Positions 48,301-59,690 of a DNA stretch of 64,000 nucleotides are shown here, piece by piece. This stretch comes from Eumeta japonica. Its lineage: Eukaryota; Arthropoda; Insecta; Lepidoptera; Psychidae. The notes beneath the pieces were generated by a model. It saw only the letters and a program-made list of their open reading frames with translations. It had not been told where the DNA came from and did not search any database. Position 1 is the first letter of the stretch; every line of letters starts with the position of its first letter. A program made the translations under genes and the position numbers. Location: assembly GCA_005406025.1 (NCBI GenBank), contig BGZK01000013.1:682001-746000 (forward strand). Reading direction: 5' to 3'.

Positions 48301-51300
48301 ATTTTGCTAGAGTTCATACGTGTGAATAAGTAACAAAAACAATATTTCAAAAATAAATACGTCTTAGAAGTTATGCGTTGTACTTTGGCGTGACTAACAT
48401 GAATCTACAAATATGAAACCATATTATACCGCCATTAGCCTGGGCCGAAATCCTTTATACGCGATTTGCTTTATAAATCAAAAACTTTTAATTAGCCAGC
48501 CGTCGTTTCGCTTCAACTTTACTAATTATATGGAACGCTTATTATTATAATAGACAAAAACGTAAACCGATTATGCCATATTTTAATATTAACACGTCAC
48601 AAAATTGTACAAACTTCAACGACAACAACAAAAAAAAATTCAAAAAATTCAATCAAGACTATACTTATTTGTGAGATAAGTTTTAGAATGCTCAGTCTAA
48701 GAATATACAACAAACCAAAGCTATATTTCTTCGTAAAAGCATGCCCTTAACTAAGGGCGGATTCGGTTTATAGGCATGGTTAGCCCATCGAATTAAAATT
48801 TGTAATTCGGTTGGGTAACCACATCGCAAATTGTGAATTAGTAGAGTAATATGTCATTTACAAACAACGATTTCATGCACTGACAGTTTAAATGTATGTT
48901 CTGAGCTTTCGTTTTCGTATTGTATTCGGCAAATCGGAACTGCGTGATTAGTTCATTGATTGTCATTCCTATTTTAGTTAGGTTTACCTACAAATTACTT
49001 GCAGACCAGAACATCATGGACATTAATTCGCTCATCTTTAGTTTCTAGATTGTATATCTACATAATTTGATATTTTTTCGTAAAATAATAGATCGTTGTA
49101 GATGATATGGTTTTCATTATATTGTACTTTATTTAAAACTTCACGCCTATTTCTCAGAGGGGTACGCATCTGATACCTAATTATCTGAAATATCCGGTGT
49201 ACGTAAATGTAAATACGGCGGACGTGCGCGCAGAGAGAAATTCTAAACGGGAAATTAACGAAATTCTACGTAAGAAACGTGAACGGAAACAGGAAATGTA
49301 TTTACTTTTCTATTTCCTATTTAACGGGGTGTTTTTTTTGTGTAAAATTCATTTTGCTAAAATATAAATTTTACATGTTCGATACATATCGATTGTTAGA
49401 ATACCGATAACTAACGATTATTGATATTATATATTCTCATGAAATGAATATACAGTTTTTGTGAGGTTAATATGAATTATGTTAAAAACTATTGCTATAA
49501 GGTATTATTTCCGATTATAATGTGAATATGCCACATAAAAATTACCATATTTATGCAAATCCATAAATGTGGGACATGTTAATTTTTGTTACTTTTATTA
49601 TTATTTATATATAGACGGTAATTCCAAGTTTAATAATAAACGCACAAATGCAATAACATAAAGTTTTCAAATAAACCCGAAGCTCGAAACAAATGTATAA
49701 TGAAGGACGTGTATTCGCATGTACACCGAAAGTAATTGCTTTCTGAAAGGGAAAAATGAGGTCAAAAGTTATTTTGCGAGAGGCACGTTCAACCTCTACG
49801 CCTTATTGTACGATGTTGTTACAAGCGGAAAAGAAAATGTAATGGAAACAAAGGAGCGGACGTTAAGTTATGAATTTCATCGGTTGATTTGGTAGTTTAT
49901 AAGACGGCGGATCTTGGATAATATCGAGCAAATGCGTGACGGCACACATACGAATGGGACTGGATAGGCGTTTCACAAATTGTAATCTCGATTTGGGAAC
50001 TTTATATGCTAAACTTTACGGTATACATATAAATTTTGACACTACAATTTAAACGACTTTTTTTTGTAACTTCGCGGAACACTGCCTTTCTAGTTGTTTT
50101 CCGAAATAATCGGTTATAAAACACAGCGAGTCAGTAATTAAATTTGACGTTTTGTAGCACAATATTCGTTTTTAAATTATTATTTCTCCAAACGTTTTTC
50201 CAGTTACTTTTCCGAAGCCGCTCGTTAATGTTTTACAATGCTCCGGCATGTTTCAGAACATCCAAACATGGCGGATGTTGATTTAATTAAGTAGGTTATT
50301 GTTATTTGGCTGAATTATTACCATTAAAAAAATTGAATAGTAATGATTAAAAATCACAAAAATCATACGAAATGAACAGCTAGCCATTAAACTTAGTGAC
50401 TCTTTGTAATTCGTACCAACGAAAATAAAATGTCTTAATATTGTTAAGTTTTAGTTAGTTTTTATTGTATACGGGAAGATCGTATGTATTTTGTACCAGT
50501 AAGTATAGATAGCATTTTTTTTTAAATAATTTTTCAAAGTCATCATCAAATTTTCCTTTTTGGTTTTTTGTTCATTTACGGTCCGGCCTTTTTAACGTAT
50601 CACTTAAAATACTACGAAAACTCACTACCCATTTTAGTTTTCATGGTTCTAATGTTACAGATACCATGTGTACGACTGCATGACATAATACCAAAAAATA
50701 CAATTTCATTTAATCACATCTGACGTGTCAATAGCTGGCAAACACTTGCCGGCTTATCTTTGATTTGTGTGTGGGAGCGACACAGTGTCTGATTAATGTT
50801 AAGCTCGTGCACTTCCTGAACATGCTTATTAAACCACAGCAAGTCTAAAATATGTTCAAATGTTTTAAAACTTTGACAAGCCAAACGGCTATATTTTATG
50901 CATATACCTGCGAGAGCGTTTCTGTTTTCGGAGAAGCAAGCACGGCCGACGTCGGACTAATTGTGTCCGCCATTACTTTAATCTAATTTTATAAAAAAAT
51001 ATATAAATGAAAAGATAATAAATGAAGATAAAAGAAAAAAACTCTCTCTACAGAGAAATATGGACAAACTGTATATGTAGATGATGGTTTTTTATATATA
51101 AATTCAATTCAGCAGAGAGTTCAGCAAGTTGAACCGCTAGGACCTCTCCTATTCCCTTTGGCAATTCAAAACGTATTAACATAACTCACTTCTCCCTTAA
51201 TTTTGTGGTATCTGATGGTACAATTGCTGGGGACACAGAATCCGTTGAAAGAATCATTCTTGTCCTGATTTCACGGTTGGTATAATGAAATGAAAGTTTA

Positions 51301-51774
51301 TCTTTTGCGATAGTAATTATAATGTCTTGAACTTGTAAATGCCGAAATACTAGATTTTAAAAAAGCAATAACTTAGAATTGCATAATTATTTGAAACGTG
51401 GAAAACAAAATATTGTACACTTTTTGCAGAATTTAAAAAATAGACATTCTCATTACTATAGAATTTTATTCACTTTTTTTAATACAGCTTATATTAAAAA
51501 AAAAATAAGTAAAACCTGATCGAAGAAAATATCGTTTTTCCTTTAAATATTTTCAAAATAAGTGGTTAAACATAACTTTCCCAAAAATTTATGACGTTTT
51601 TCAAATATTATTTTATAACCTATGAAATAAATATATTTTGGATTTGAATTTGAAGATCACCATAAATACCTACTTTTTGGTTTTTAGTCCTTGACTAATT
51701 TATTTTAGATATCACTCAAACGACTCCAAGTATATAGCATTTTTTTATCTTTAGCTTCAGACACTCTGGATTCA
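45386..51774. other. Long featureless AT-rich tract
   Basis: About 6.4 kb with no gene or transposon I can support. Short palindromic words occur at 48750-48825 (cccttaactaaggg). A purine-rich run lies at 47025-47110. An 'aaataaatatattttggatt' string near 51625 resembles a plus-strand LINE tail. Confidence 0.45.
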
Positions 51775-52199
51775 GTGTACGGGATTCCTCTTAGTACTAT
51801 TTCAGGAAGTATAAAATGTCTTCATTGGACCACTCACTCATTTTCTTCACTCGCTGTTCACACATCAGAAGTGATGCGTTCAGTACTCAAGCGGTACTAC
51901 ACAAGTACAATCGCGGGTGCCCTTCGCAAACTCTTGTCGCAAGCTTCCTTTGATTTGCGAACAAAATTCGACACTCGATCGGATCGGCGGTAAACGCTTA
52001 CATCTCTACGAAACCAACCCGAACGCCCCGTCGACACTTTTGTATTTGCGAACGCTTGATGTGGTGTGGCAAGCGTCTGGAAGCGTACATTATTATATAC
52101 GAGTGTATGCACACGCCGAGCCAAGCGTGTGGAGGAAAATTAAATAAGTATCGATCTAAAAAGCCTTAACTTTATTTGGAAAAAGTTATGAGGAACACT
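51775..52199. other. GC-richer block, unrecognised
   Basis: Three overlapping 70-odd-codon frames (51775-51993, 51917-52147, and minus 51897-52124) sit in a GC-richer block with internal echoes such as 'gcaagcgtctggaagcg'. It may be a degraded transposon, but no motif is convincing. Confidence 0.3.
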
Positions 52200-52225
52200 G
52201 AATTCCCTTCAGGTGAAGGGAATTC
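52200..52225. repeat. Perfect 26-bp palindrome
   Basis: gaattcccttca and tgaagggaattc pair exactly around gg. Confidence 0.95.
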
Positions 52226-53069
52226 GATTTCTATCTCTACCTTGATGCGAACCGTATTGTCCATATTTAAAATTTTCTATTGAATTTTTGTTAATTATTC
52301 TATAAATTAGATTTAGGTCCTCTTCCACCATCTTCTTCCAAACTCAGTTTTAACTAAAAGTTGTTTTAAAAATGAGTTTTGCTTCTATGTCTTCCTTTTA
52401 ATGAGTTTTAAACCGAACGACCGTTTAAAAGAGGACGTGGAACGTAAGTTCTCTTTTAAAAATGACTTTTCGTTAAACGTCTGCTTAAAACGAGACGGTG
52501 AAAGAGGCTCTTAGAATCTAACCAGTGGATCATTATAACTCCGCTATGAAAGAAAAACACATCCGAGTTATGAGTTTATTGAAAGAAAAGGACCCTACCA
52601 TAAACATACCGCCTCTCTCCAACGTATAATACAAACAGAAATTATTAGTTAGAATCTTAACAAGAATAGTTATCGCCACATGTTAAAGTCGGTGGCCACA
52701 CCAGACATCGATTTCTACGTAACAACTTACATCACAGGCTGGCAACCGTCCAGCAGACGAACAAACAACGACTCGTCGAGTGATTTGTTACCCTAGTTTA
52801 CTTATTAATCTAGACTCTATCTAGGCTTACATACAAAAAAAAAAGACTAATAAATTCAGTTGTTTTGACCGTACATATAAATAATGTAAAAAAATAATAT
52901 TATCAGCATCTACAAAAATAAAAAGTTTTGCTATTTAGAGCTGATTCGGCCAAACTTCACGTTATTCCCGAGTAATTTACTTTCATAATATCCTTACTTA
53001 GTTCGTTCTTTCAACAGTAACATAGCCGCTCATTGCGCTAATTCGAAAAGAAATAATACTTGGATTGTT
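52226..53069. other. Non-coding; degenerate 'ttttaaaaatgagtttt' repeats
   Basis: Between about 52340 and 52500 the words 'gttttaaaaatgagtttt', 'cttttaaaaatgactttt', 'cgtttaaaagagg' and 'gcttaaaacgagac' recur irregularly, suggesting an old short-period array. The rest holds nothing supportable. Confidence 0.35.
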
Positions 53070-53185
53070 CTATACTAATATAATAAAACGGAAGAGTTTG
53101 TTTGAAAAACGCTAATTTTGGGAACTATAAGACGGATTTGATTTTTTTTGTATTACACGGTCCATTTATTGATCAATGACTACAA
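53070..53185 (+). repeat. Fragment of a common lepidopteran repeat
   Basis: 'tatactaatataataaaacg' then 'gaagagtttgttt', 'cgctaattttgggaactata' and a 'ggtccatttattgat' end. I recall this order from a ubiquitous lepidopteran element. It is truncated here at about 115 bp. Confidence 0.5.
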
Positions 53186-53537
53186 AGGTCAGAACAATGA
53201 TAGTGCGTGGAGTTCCTCCGCGCGGAAGAACTGAAACTTCGTAATGTGGAAATGAAAATAGGAAGGGGTAGAAATTACGTTTTTCGTCGCACGTTACAAA
53301 TGCGAGACGAAATCTACCGACTCACTCTCTTTCTCTCTCCTACTTGTACTTTTGTGTATCTTTCTTTCTCTCTCCCTCTTGCGTTGGAATATTGGACGCT
53401 ACTCGTTGCTAACGCTCGCGCTGGCCTGTAACAGGTATACTACACGCATGCGTTCGAGTGCCACGCATTCACTCTCGCTCTGTCTCTTTCTATTCCTCCT
53501 CCCCAGGAGCGTTGAACGTAACGCAACAGTGCTTTCA
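53186..53537. other. CT-rich and GC-mixed block
   Basis: Pyrimidine-rich runs (53320-53380, 53465-53505) alternate with CpG-bearing DNA. The two plus-strand frames here are products of this composition. It may be the interior of an unrecognised DNA transposon. Confidence 0.3.
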
Positions 53538-53619
53538 TACCATGGAGGGGCCATGGTAGTGTTAAACGTTTAACGCAACCTTGTTGGAAGTCGCATTTGA
53601 AGTGAAACTTCAAATGCGA
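53538..53619. repeat. Cluster of three perfect palindromes
   Basis: taccatgg/ccatggta (53538-53558), gttaaacgtttaac (53561-53574) and tcgcatttgaagt/acttcaaatgcga (53591-53619, three-base loop) lie within 82 bp. Confidence 0.9.
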
Positions 53620-53639
53620 TTATAAACGTGAATCAATTT

Positions 53640-53765
53640 GGTAAACTGTAAGGAACGTGAGCGCGGTACGGTAACGAAAGTGGCGGGCGTAGAGGCGGCG
53701 GGGCAGCACGATGAAAATCGAACGTTGCCGACTAGAGCCGAGTGCAACAGCGCGCTGTATCAAAA
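53640..53765. other. CpG-rich island
   Basis: GC-rich block ('gtggcgggcgtagaggcggc', 'gggcagcacgatg') immediately right of the palindrome cluster. No open frame of note. Confidence 0.3.
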
Positions 53766-53792
53766 CAAAAACCGTAATTTGTAAACGTATTT

Positions 53793-53838
53793 CGTAAGAT
53801 TTGACAGATTATCCATAGACTATCTGTCAAATTCTACG
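53793..53838. repeat. Inverted repeat with 17-bp arms
   Basis: cgtaagatttgacagat and atctgtcaaattctacg pair with two mismatches; the inner 11 bp are exact. The loop is 12 bases. Confidence 0.85.
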
Positions 53839-54457
53839 GCGTACGTTTAATATTTTGACGCAACGCTCCATAAGTGTCTAGATCTACTAGTGATCAACCT
53901 GAATGCGAGCAGACGCGTAAGGGCGTCATCGAGCCATTGCTTCTTGTGTTACGTCCTTTTGGACGTTATTGATTAGTTTTTTTTTTTAGTATTATAGTTT
54001 GATATTTAACGGACGTGCTATTGCCTGCAATTTCGTTTGCGTGGATTTCATTGTCGCGGTAAAAAATGTCATGCAGAAAATATGTCCTTCCCCGGGTCCT
54101 AACCTACCGTTCTGTCAAATTATATTACGATCGATTCAGCGGCTTAGTCGTGAGTAACAATTAGATAGACATAACGACATACATGTACATGTAATATTAA
54201 TAGTGGTAAAATTAACAGTTTCACCTTGATAAAATTCGCTATTAAGAATATGAAGATATAGGTATTATAAATCGCGGAAGACTATTATTTTAATGCGATA
54301 AGGTATTTAATTTACACGGATACGAAATGCACGCAAAGGCGTGAGCGGCCTCTGTTATCATTATATACGTACCTACATAAAAAAAAAACAAATTATGAAT
54401 AAGTTTGAAACAAAATCACAAACAGCCAAAATATAATATCATGCATTACGTTTATTA
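53839..54457. other. Non-coding spacer
   Basis: Nothing supportable is seen. Confidence 0.4.
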
Positions 54458-54485
54458 AAATATCTAGTGAAATCACTAGATATTT
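54458..54485. repeat. Perfect 28-bp palindrome
   Basis: aaatatctagtga and tcactagatattt are exact reverse complements around aa. It lies about 35 bp before the SINE-like copy. Confidence 0.95.
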
Positions 54486-54519
54486 AAATAACACACTAGA
54501 CACTATCCAACACACTAAA

Positions 54520-54690
54520 TCGATGCTGATCGGTGGTTAAAAACGTTGCCTACAAACCAGAAAGTAACGGTTTGGATCCTAACCCGGGGGAACTGACCGA
54601 TGGGTTTTAAACTTAAATCAAATTTGTGCTCTGTGCCTCGGCAAGCACTTTAATGTTATGTGCTAGAACAAGAATTGTAATTCTAGCGTC
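54520..54690 (+). repeat. SINE-like interspersed repeat, copy 2
   Basis: Contains an A-box-like 'tggttaaaaacgttgcc', a box-B-like 'ggtttggatcct', then 'ctgaccgatgggtttta', 'ttgtgctctgtgcctcggca' and 'taattctagcgtctta'. The spacing of the two boxes fits an internal RNA polymerase III promoter. It shares its word order with the copy at 940-1170. Confidence 0.6.
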
Positions 54691-54871
54691 TTAATTTTAA
54701 CAGCTTAATAAGAAAAATACGCAAAGTATAATAGAAAGCGTGCTAAGCTTACTAATAAATGAAATTCAAAACCTTTAACCGAAGTCAATGAAAAGCTTTG
54801 GGTTTTCGACATAACGACTTACATACATTATTTTACATAAGCGAAATTAACGATCTCGATTTCAACGGCTG
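54691..54871. other. Short spacer
   Basis: AT-rich with no features. Confidence 0.4.
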
Positions 54872-55665
54872 AATCAAATCAAATCAAATATATTTTTATC
54901 TCGTAGGCAACAAATTTACACTTAAATACGTCATTAATAAATTATTTTCGACATTACCACCCTTTTCAAATGCTGATTCACCTTGAGAGGAACGGACAAG
55001 AAACTTGAGGGTTGTTCTTTTTTACTCATACAAAGTATTGAGTAATTAATAATTTAGTCGACATTTAGAAATAATATGAAGCGTCTTGATAGCCGAGCAG
55101 TTCAATCCCAAGGGCTTTTTGCATTAAAATATTCAGACTCAGTATAATAGCCCTTGCCATATAACTCTGTTTTAACGAAACATTTAAATTCATAAAATGG
55201 AAAATTTTGAATTTCAGCTGGGATCTTATTATAAAAGCGCACACATTACCCCTTAGATGTTTTATTAACTTTGCTCAGACTCATTGGTTTTATGAGCAGC
55301 AATATCGTTCTTATGTCTAGTGTCAATATTATGGATGTCACTCTTTTTTTGGTACGATTCTATATTTCTCTCGACAATTACTAAATTTTAGTGTATGTAT
55401 TGTGATTGAAAATTGTATTGATATCGGCTGCGTACTAACAAAATTCCATAGGTCATGAAACTATGAAAAAAAACTGAATTAAAGTAGGTTCGTGGTGCTT
55501 TCGTCTGTAAGTCGCCGAATTCTTTTGACTGCATATGCTGCAGAAACAAGCCTTTTGGCTAATCTCGTAAAGTACGTTAGTGAAGCAAAATGATTTTGCC
55601 AAGTGTAAAACGTTATGATCCCTGCATGACAAGTACATTTATGCAATCCTTGTTTTTGCACCAAG
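54872..55665 (-). pseudogene. LINE C-terminal fragment with 3' tail, minus strand
   Basis: On the minus strand, frames in two registers read HKCTCHAGIITFYTWQNHFA, TRLAKRLVSAAYAVKRIRRL and TDESTTNLL. They continue through AADINTIF, FMNLNVSLKQS and ARAIILSLNILMQKALG, with many stops. This matches my recollection of the end of jockey-like insect non-LTR retrotransposon reverse transcriptases. The element ends at 54872-54895 in a run which on the minus strand is an attTG-type repeat tail. The catalytic core is absent, so this is a dead 5'-truncated copy. Confidence 0.65.
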
Positions 55666-56130
55666 ACAAATATTAATCCAAATTCTAAGTTTCTAGTTAG
55701 AATACGTTGTATAGGTGAGTGATATTCAAAATATTGCCTATATAATATTCAAAATTTTTAAAAAGCCATGTTGCTTAAACACATTTTATTATACATTAAA
55801 TCACTAACGTTTTTAGAGGGCCTCGGAAGATTAGTAGTAATGAAAGCATATTTCGTTAATCTTCTCTTGGTTCAGTGAAAAAAAAATATTTAGCTACAAA
55901 AAAATTAATAAGTTAAGCAAGACTTCGCCGAAAATTGCGTTTTTAGTTTATAGTAATGTCCGAATTCGGTTCAAACGACAAAGTTAAATATTTCTGTGGA
56001 ATTTTGAAGAATTCGTACAAAAAAAATCTTTTTTACAATACTCATTTGTAGTTAATATAAAAAAATTGAGTTGGTGACTGCCGTTGTTTCGGGTCAGGTT
56101 TAATCGACCACTGATGAGGTACACCCTCCT
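55666..56130. other. Non-coding spacer
   Basis: Nothing supportable is seen. Confidence 0.4.
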
Positions 56131-56460
56131 ATGATATTTTTACTTCACATTGAGAGGCTTAAACCTTTACGACCTCCATGCAGGGCTGGTGCGGGTTCGG
56201 CACTGCTAACCGTCGCCGTCACCAATGTGATGATAGCATCCGGGGCAGACTACTTAACGTGCAATTTGGGCGGTCGAATTGCTTTATCTAGGTTCGAAGT
56301 CAACGCATTTAGGCAATGAATCGCCGCGGCTCTGTTGTTTTTTGTTGTCACGCCGCTGACTATCGGTTTTTTTTGTTAATATGTGTGGCTCTTATGTCTG
56401 TATTTTCCAAGTGTCTACAAGTATAATTATTATTGTATCTCAAAAAAATAAAATAAAATA
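56131..56460 (+). repeat. Possible retroposed 3' end with A-rich tail
   Basis: A GC-richer block (56190-56340) containing a 62-codon open frame ends in 'tattattgtatctc' and then an 'aaaaaataaaataaaataa' tail. That layout suggests a LINE or SINE 3' end, but no coding motif is recognisable. Confidence 0.3.
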
Positions 56461-57126
56461 ACTCGTAAACTCGTCAGGTCATAGATGTGTTGTATCAGGT
56501 TTTGTAGATGAATATTTTTCCATGATCTTTTTATTTTAATTTAAGTGGTTTCAACCTTCAGTTTTTCAACACAAAACAGGCGGTTTAATTTTATTTAAGC
56601 TAAAAAGCTACTGGTCTATTCGCCAGTGGTATGTTCAAATGTGCCTGCTCGGCCACCAATGACCAAGTACATTTAGTTTTTTGACAATCTGTTTTTTTGA
56701 TAGTTTGTTTTAAAGTTTACTAACTATACTAAACAGCTCTTGAGGATTCCGTAGAAATTTAATATTGTGTAGATATGTCATTCATCAAAATATCGACGAT
56801 TTTTGCTCGTTTTCAATACATATATTGACGATATATCAGTTCAGGAATTTCGAAACTTGCATTGTTTCTCTGAACCATAAAAAAATTCAGTACCCAATTT
56901 TTTGAAAATCTTAAGTCTTCATAAAAAATGTCAAAAAATTTATTAAGAAATGTGCTTTCAAGCAACAGTGTAAGTCACGATCCATACTTAATTACGAATG
57001 TCAAATTGTAATACAAAAAAAATATGAAAGTGCCTAATTTAACGATTTTCAGATTTTTCCCTTTACTTGTCCTTATTGCCCAATTTCATGATTTTAATTC
57101 AACGGGAAGTGCCCTATAAGTTTCTA
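56461..57126. other. Non-coding spacer
   Basis: Nothing supportable is seen. Confidence 0.4.
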
Positions 57127-58326
57127 TGAGTGCCACTCTGGAATAATTGAGATACTGTCAAACGCAGCTTTTTCCCACCGTTACGATTGCGCATGCGTGC
57201 AAGTCCGCCTCGCTACAAAAGCGCGCGCAGTAGACACTTCTTGCGTTTTTAAACGTAGATGTAGCAAAAAATGTTTCTGTAAAATGTATTTCAAATACGA
57301 GCACTGGCTATCTATGATGTACTATGATTTTAGGATTTGTGTATCCGAAGAGCAATGTATGCAACGGCCACAGTCAGCGTTTAATAATGATGCGCTGTCA
57401 CACAGCTCACTTCAAGATATAAAATTTCTGAGAAAGCCTTTTTCAACATGCACTTCAGATATTGTCACCTGCGTTGGTCGATCGATCGATGCACCTATCA
57501 AATGATTCAGATTTCTCTTGGAATGGATCCGCAGTTGCATATAAGATTTTGCATGATTATTTAAAAATGAAAAAGATTGTTTCTTGTTGGTTCCATATCA
57601 CTTTACACAACATCATAAATCAGAACGTATAAGGGACCAGCCGACAGACATTTACAGTTATTGAATAAAAGCGGTCTTCGTATAATGCATAAAAGTGTAA
57701 GAGATAATGAAACATACATTCCGTTTTATGGCTTACCTACGCGTCAGGAAAGTAGGGTATGGGTATATAAAGGTAATCCAATGGCAACCGTCGTGAAAAA
57801 AGTACGTACAATGAAGACAGAAGACAGTTATGTATGTCTTGTCTTTTTGAAGTACAGGCTTGGTCAAAGCTATTAAATTAAAAGGACAGAAAGCCGTCAC
57901 GACAGCTTGGTACATATAACTTTACCTGACAGAACTTCTCCAGACTCTTAGAATTAGAGGCTTAATGCTGCACCATGACAATGCATTCTTCATACCGCTG
58001 CGCTCATTGTCAACTTTTTGAAGGAAAATGACATTGTATTCTTAAAGAATCCGCCTTACGCACCGGATCTCACAATGTGACACTTTTGGTTGTTTATTAA
58101 TTTAAAAAAACGCGTGGACGCATTTTTACATTAGAAAAAGCGATCGACTTCGCTATTATGATTATTTTGAGTCTAATTTTTAAACGATTAGCTCGATGCT
58201 TTTCGTTTGTGGAAAATTCGTCTATAGAATTGTATTGATACTAAAAGAAACTACGTTAACATGTGTAAATATATTGTCTTGCTTTTGTAGTTTTTCTATA
58301 TCTCAATTATTTTAGAGTAGCCCGCG
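57127..58326 (+). mobile_element. Mariner element with well-matched inverted repeats
   Basis: The left end carries actctggaataattgagata (57135-57154). The right end carries its reverse complement with two mismatches (58299-58318). Matching extends, more weakly, out to TA dinucleotides at 57125-57126 and 58327-58328. The element is 1,200 bp, near full length for mariner. Confidence 0.9.
57284..58260 (+). pseudogene. Mariner transposase, inactivated
   Basis: Starting near 57284, the frame reads FKYEHWLSMMYYDFRICVSE and EEQCMQRPQSAFNND, the N-terminal DNA-binding part. After a frame change, 57661-57876 gives ETYIPFYGLPTRQESRVWVY and NPMATVVKKVR. Other frames give TGLVKAIKLKGQKAVTTAWY, LRIRGLMLHHDNA and KNPPYAPDL. 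The second catalytic aspartate (HHDN) is kept. The first appears changed (RDNETY where the family has GDET), and the third is histidine after an in-frame stop (PDLTM, stop, H). At least three frame changes are needed to read it, and part of the region between the N-terminus and ETYIPFY is unrecognisable. Confidence 0.85.
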
Positions 58327-59519
58327 TATTTGTTTCCAAGTGACAAAATATGTGAGAACAATTGCCAAATTCATTACAATGACTTAAACGCTACAGCACC
58401 GTAGACCTAAGAATTTGATATTAGTTTCAATTCGATAATTTCACGCATTTCTGACAAAAACAATCTTGATAGTCAAATAAATGGACAAGGAAATAAAGAT
58501 TTTTTAAGGTACGAAATTCTACAAATTACCAATGAAAATGCTGCCATGTTTTTACATATTAATGTTAATTAAAATTACATATTAATTTTGATTCAGGAAC
58601 CGTTAGAACCGAAGGTTAAGTGTTTAAAACACAAATTCAAACATTCTAATCTATTTATAATGTCTAAAAATAGTGTATTTTGATTTATAATAGACGTTGG
58701 ACTTCATTTTATTAAATTTATGTGTATTACGTTGTAAATTTAAAATAAAAAAAAAAAAACCGCAAATGTGATGGTCTTAAAGCTAGAAAACTGCGGCATT
58801 CATTAATTTACATGAGTAAATTGAAATTCCGTTGAGCTAAAAGCCCTTGGAAGATCTGCGCAGTTAAATTAGTAGATTATTTTATTAATATAACATAAAT
58901 GTTCTAGAAGGAGAAATAATGCGTGTAGGCACGTCCATCCATTCGAGCCCTTTGATCCCTTTTGGTAACGCTGAGCTGATGTCGACCTCTTTTTTCGGGG
59001 GTCACGCGTTCTCTGTCATATAAGCGATATTTATGGACAAAAGAAATGTAATCTGGGGTAAACGTAAGCTCTTCGTACAAGCGTTTGGGTCCGTCCCGTA
59101 ATATATACTAATTGGAATGGATTTTTATTATCGTACTTATTTGTTATTATTAAAATTATTATGAAATCGTTAATTTATTACGAAAACTTTCATACTACAA
59201 AGGTTCGTCTATTTTACGAATAAAGATTATCGTGTTGATAAATTGAGAACAATAAAGTTTTCAAAATACTCCTTAAAATATGCTTTTAGTAAATGTATGT
59301 AACAATAGCTACTAATTGAATCACGGGGTTGCTTCATATTTCAAAAAAAGCGGGTAAAGCGTCAATTTTATAATTCAGACGCGATTCTAAGTTTCGTTAT
59401 CGGCCAGCACAAGATAGTTTTAATCTGTTTTTTTTTTGTGTTCTCAGGATGTCGAAATACATTTTGTTTATATTGCAACGGCGATTGTCAACACCGACGT
59501 ACTAGTGCAGAATGCCCAC
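58327..59519. other. Non-coding AT-rich region
   Basis: A moderately GC-richer patch at 58930-59100 has no motif. Nothing else is supportable. Confidence 0.4.
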
Positions 59520-59690
59520 AAATTTGGGCCCAGCTTCTAGTCTGGGGAGGGGGCAAGCCAGAACTAATCGCTAATCAAAATGTAAACGGGGCGTAATATA
59601 TTAAAAAACGTACAATTTCCAGGGGTGGGCAACTGCCCTTCCCCGTCCCCCGCTCCGGGTACGCCCATGTGAAGCATTGGAGCTTGACCT
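59520..59690. repeat. Possible DNA-transposon end, G/C-run rich
   Basis: 'ggggagggggcaagccagaa' and 'gggtgggcaactgcccttcc' followed by 'ccccgctccgggtacgccca' resemble words I associate with the terminal part of abundant lepidopteran elements. The element class is unknown. Confidence 0.3.

Noticed and set aside
51775..51860. Resemblance to a pipsqueak-type HTH (DSVYGIPLSTISGSI)
   Set aside because: The match is short, lacks the following conserved residues, and the frame has no supporting context.
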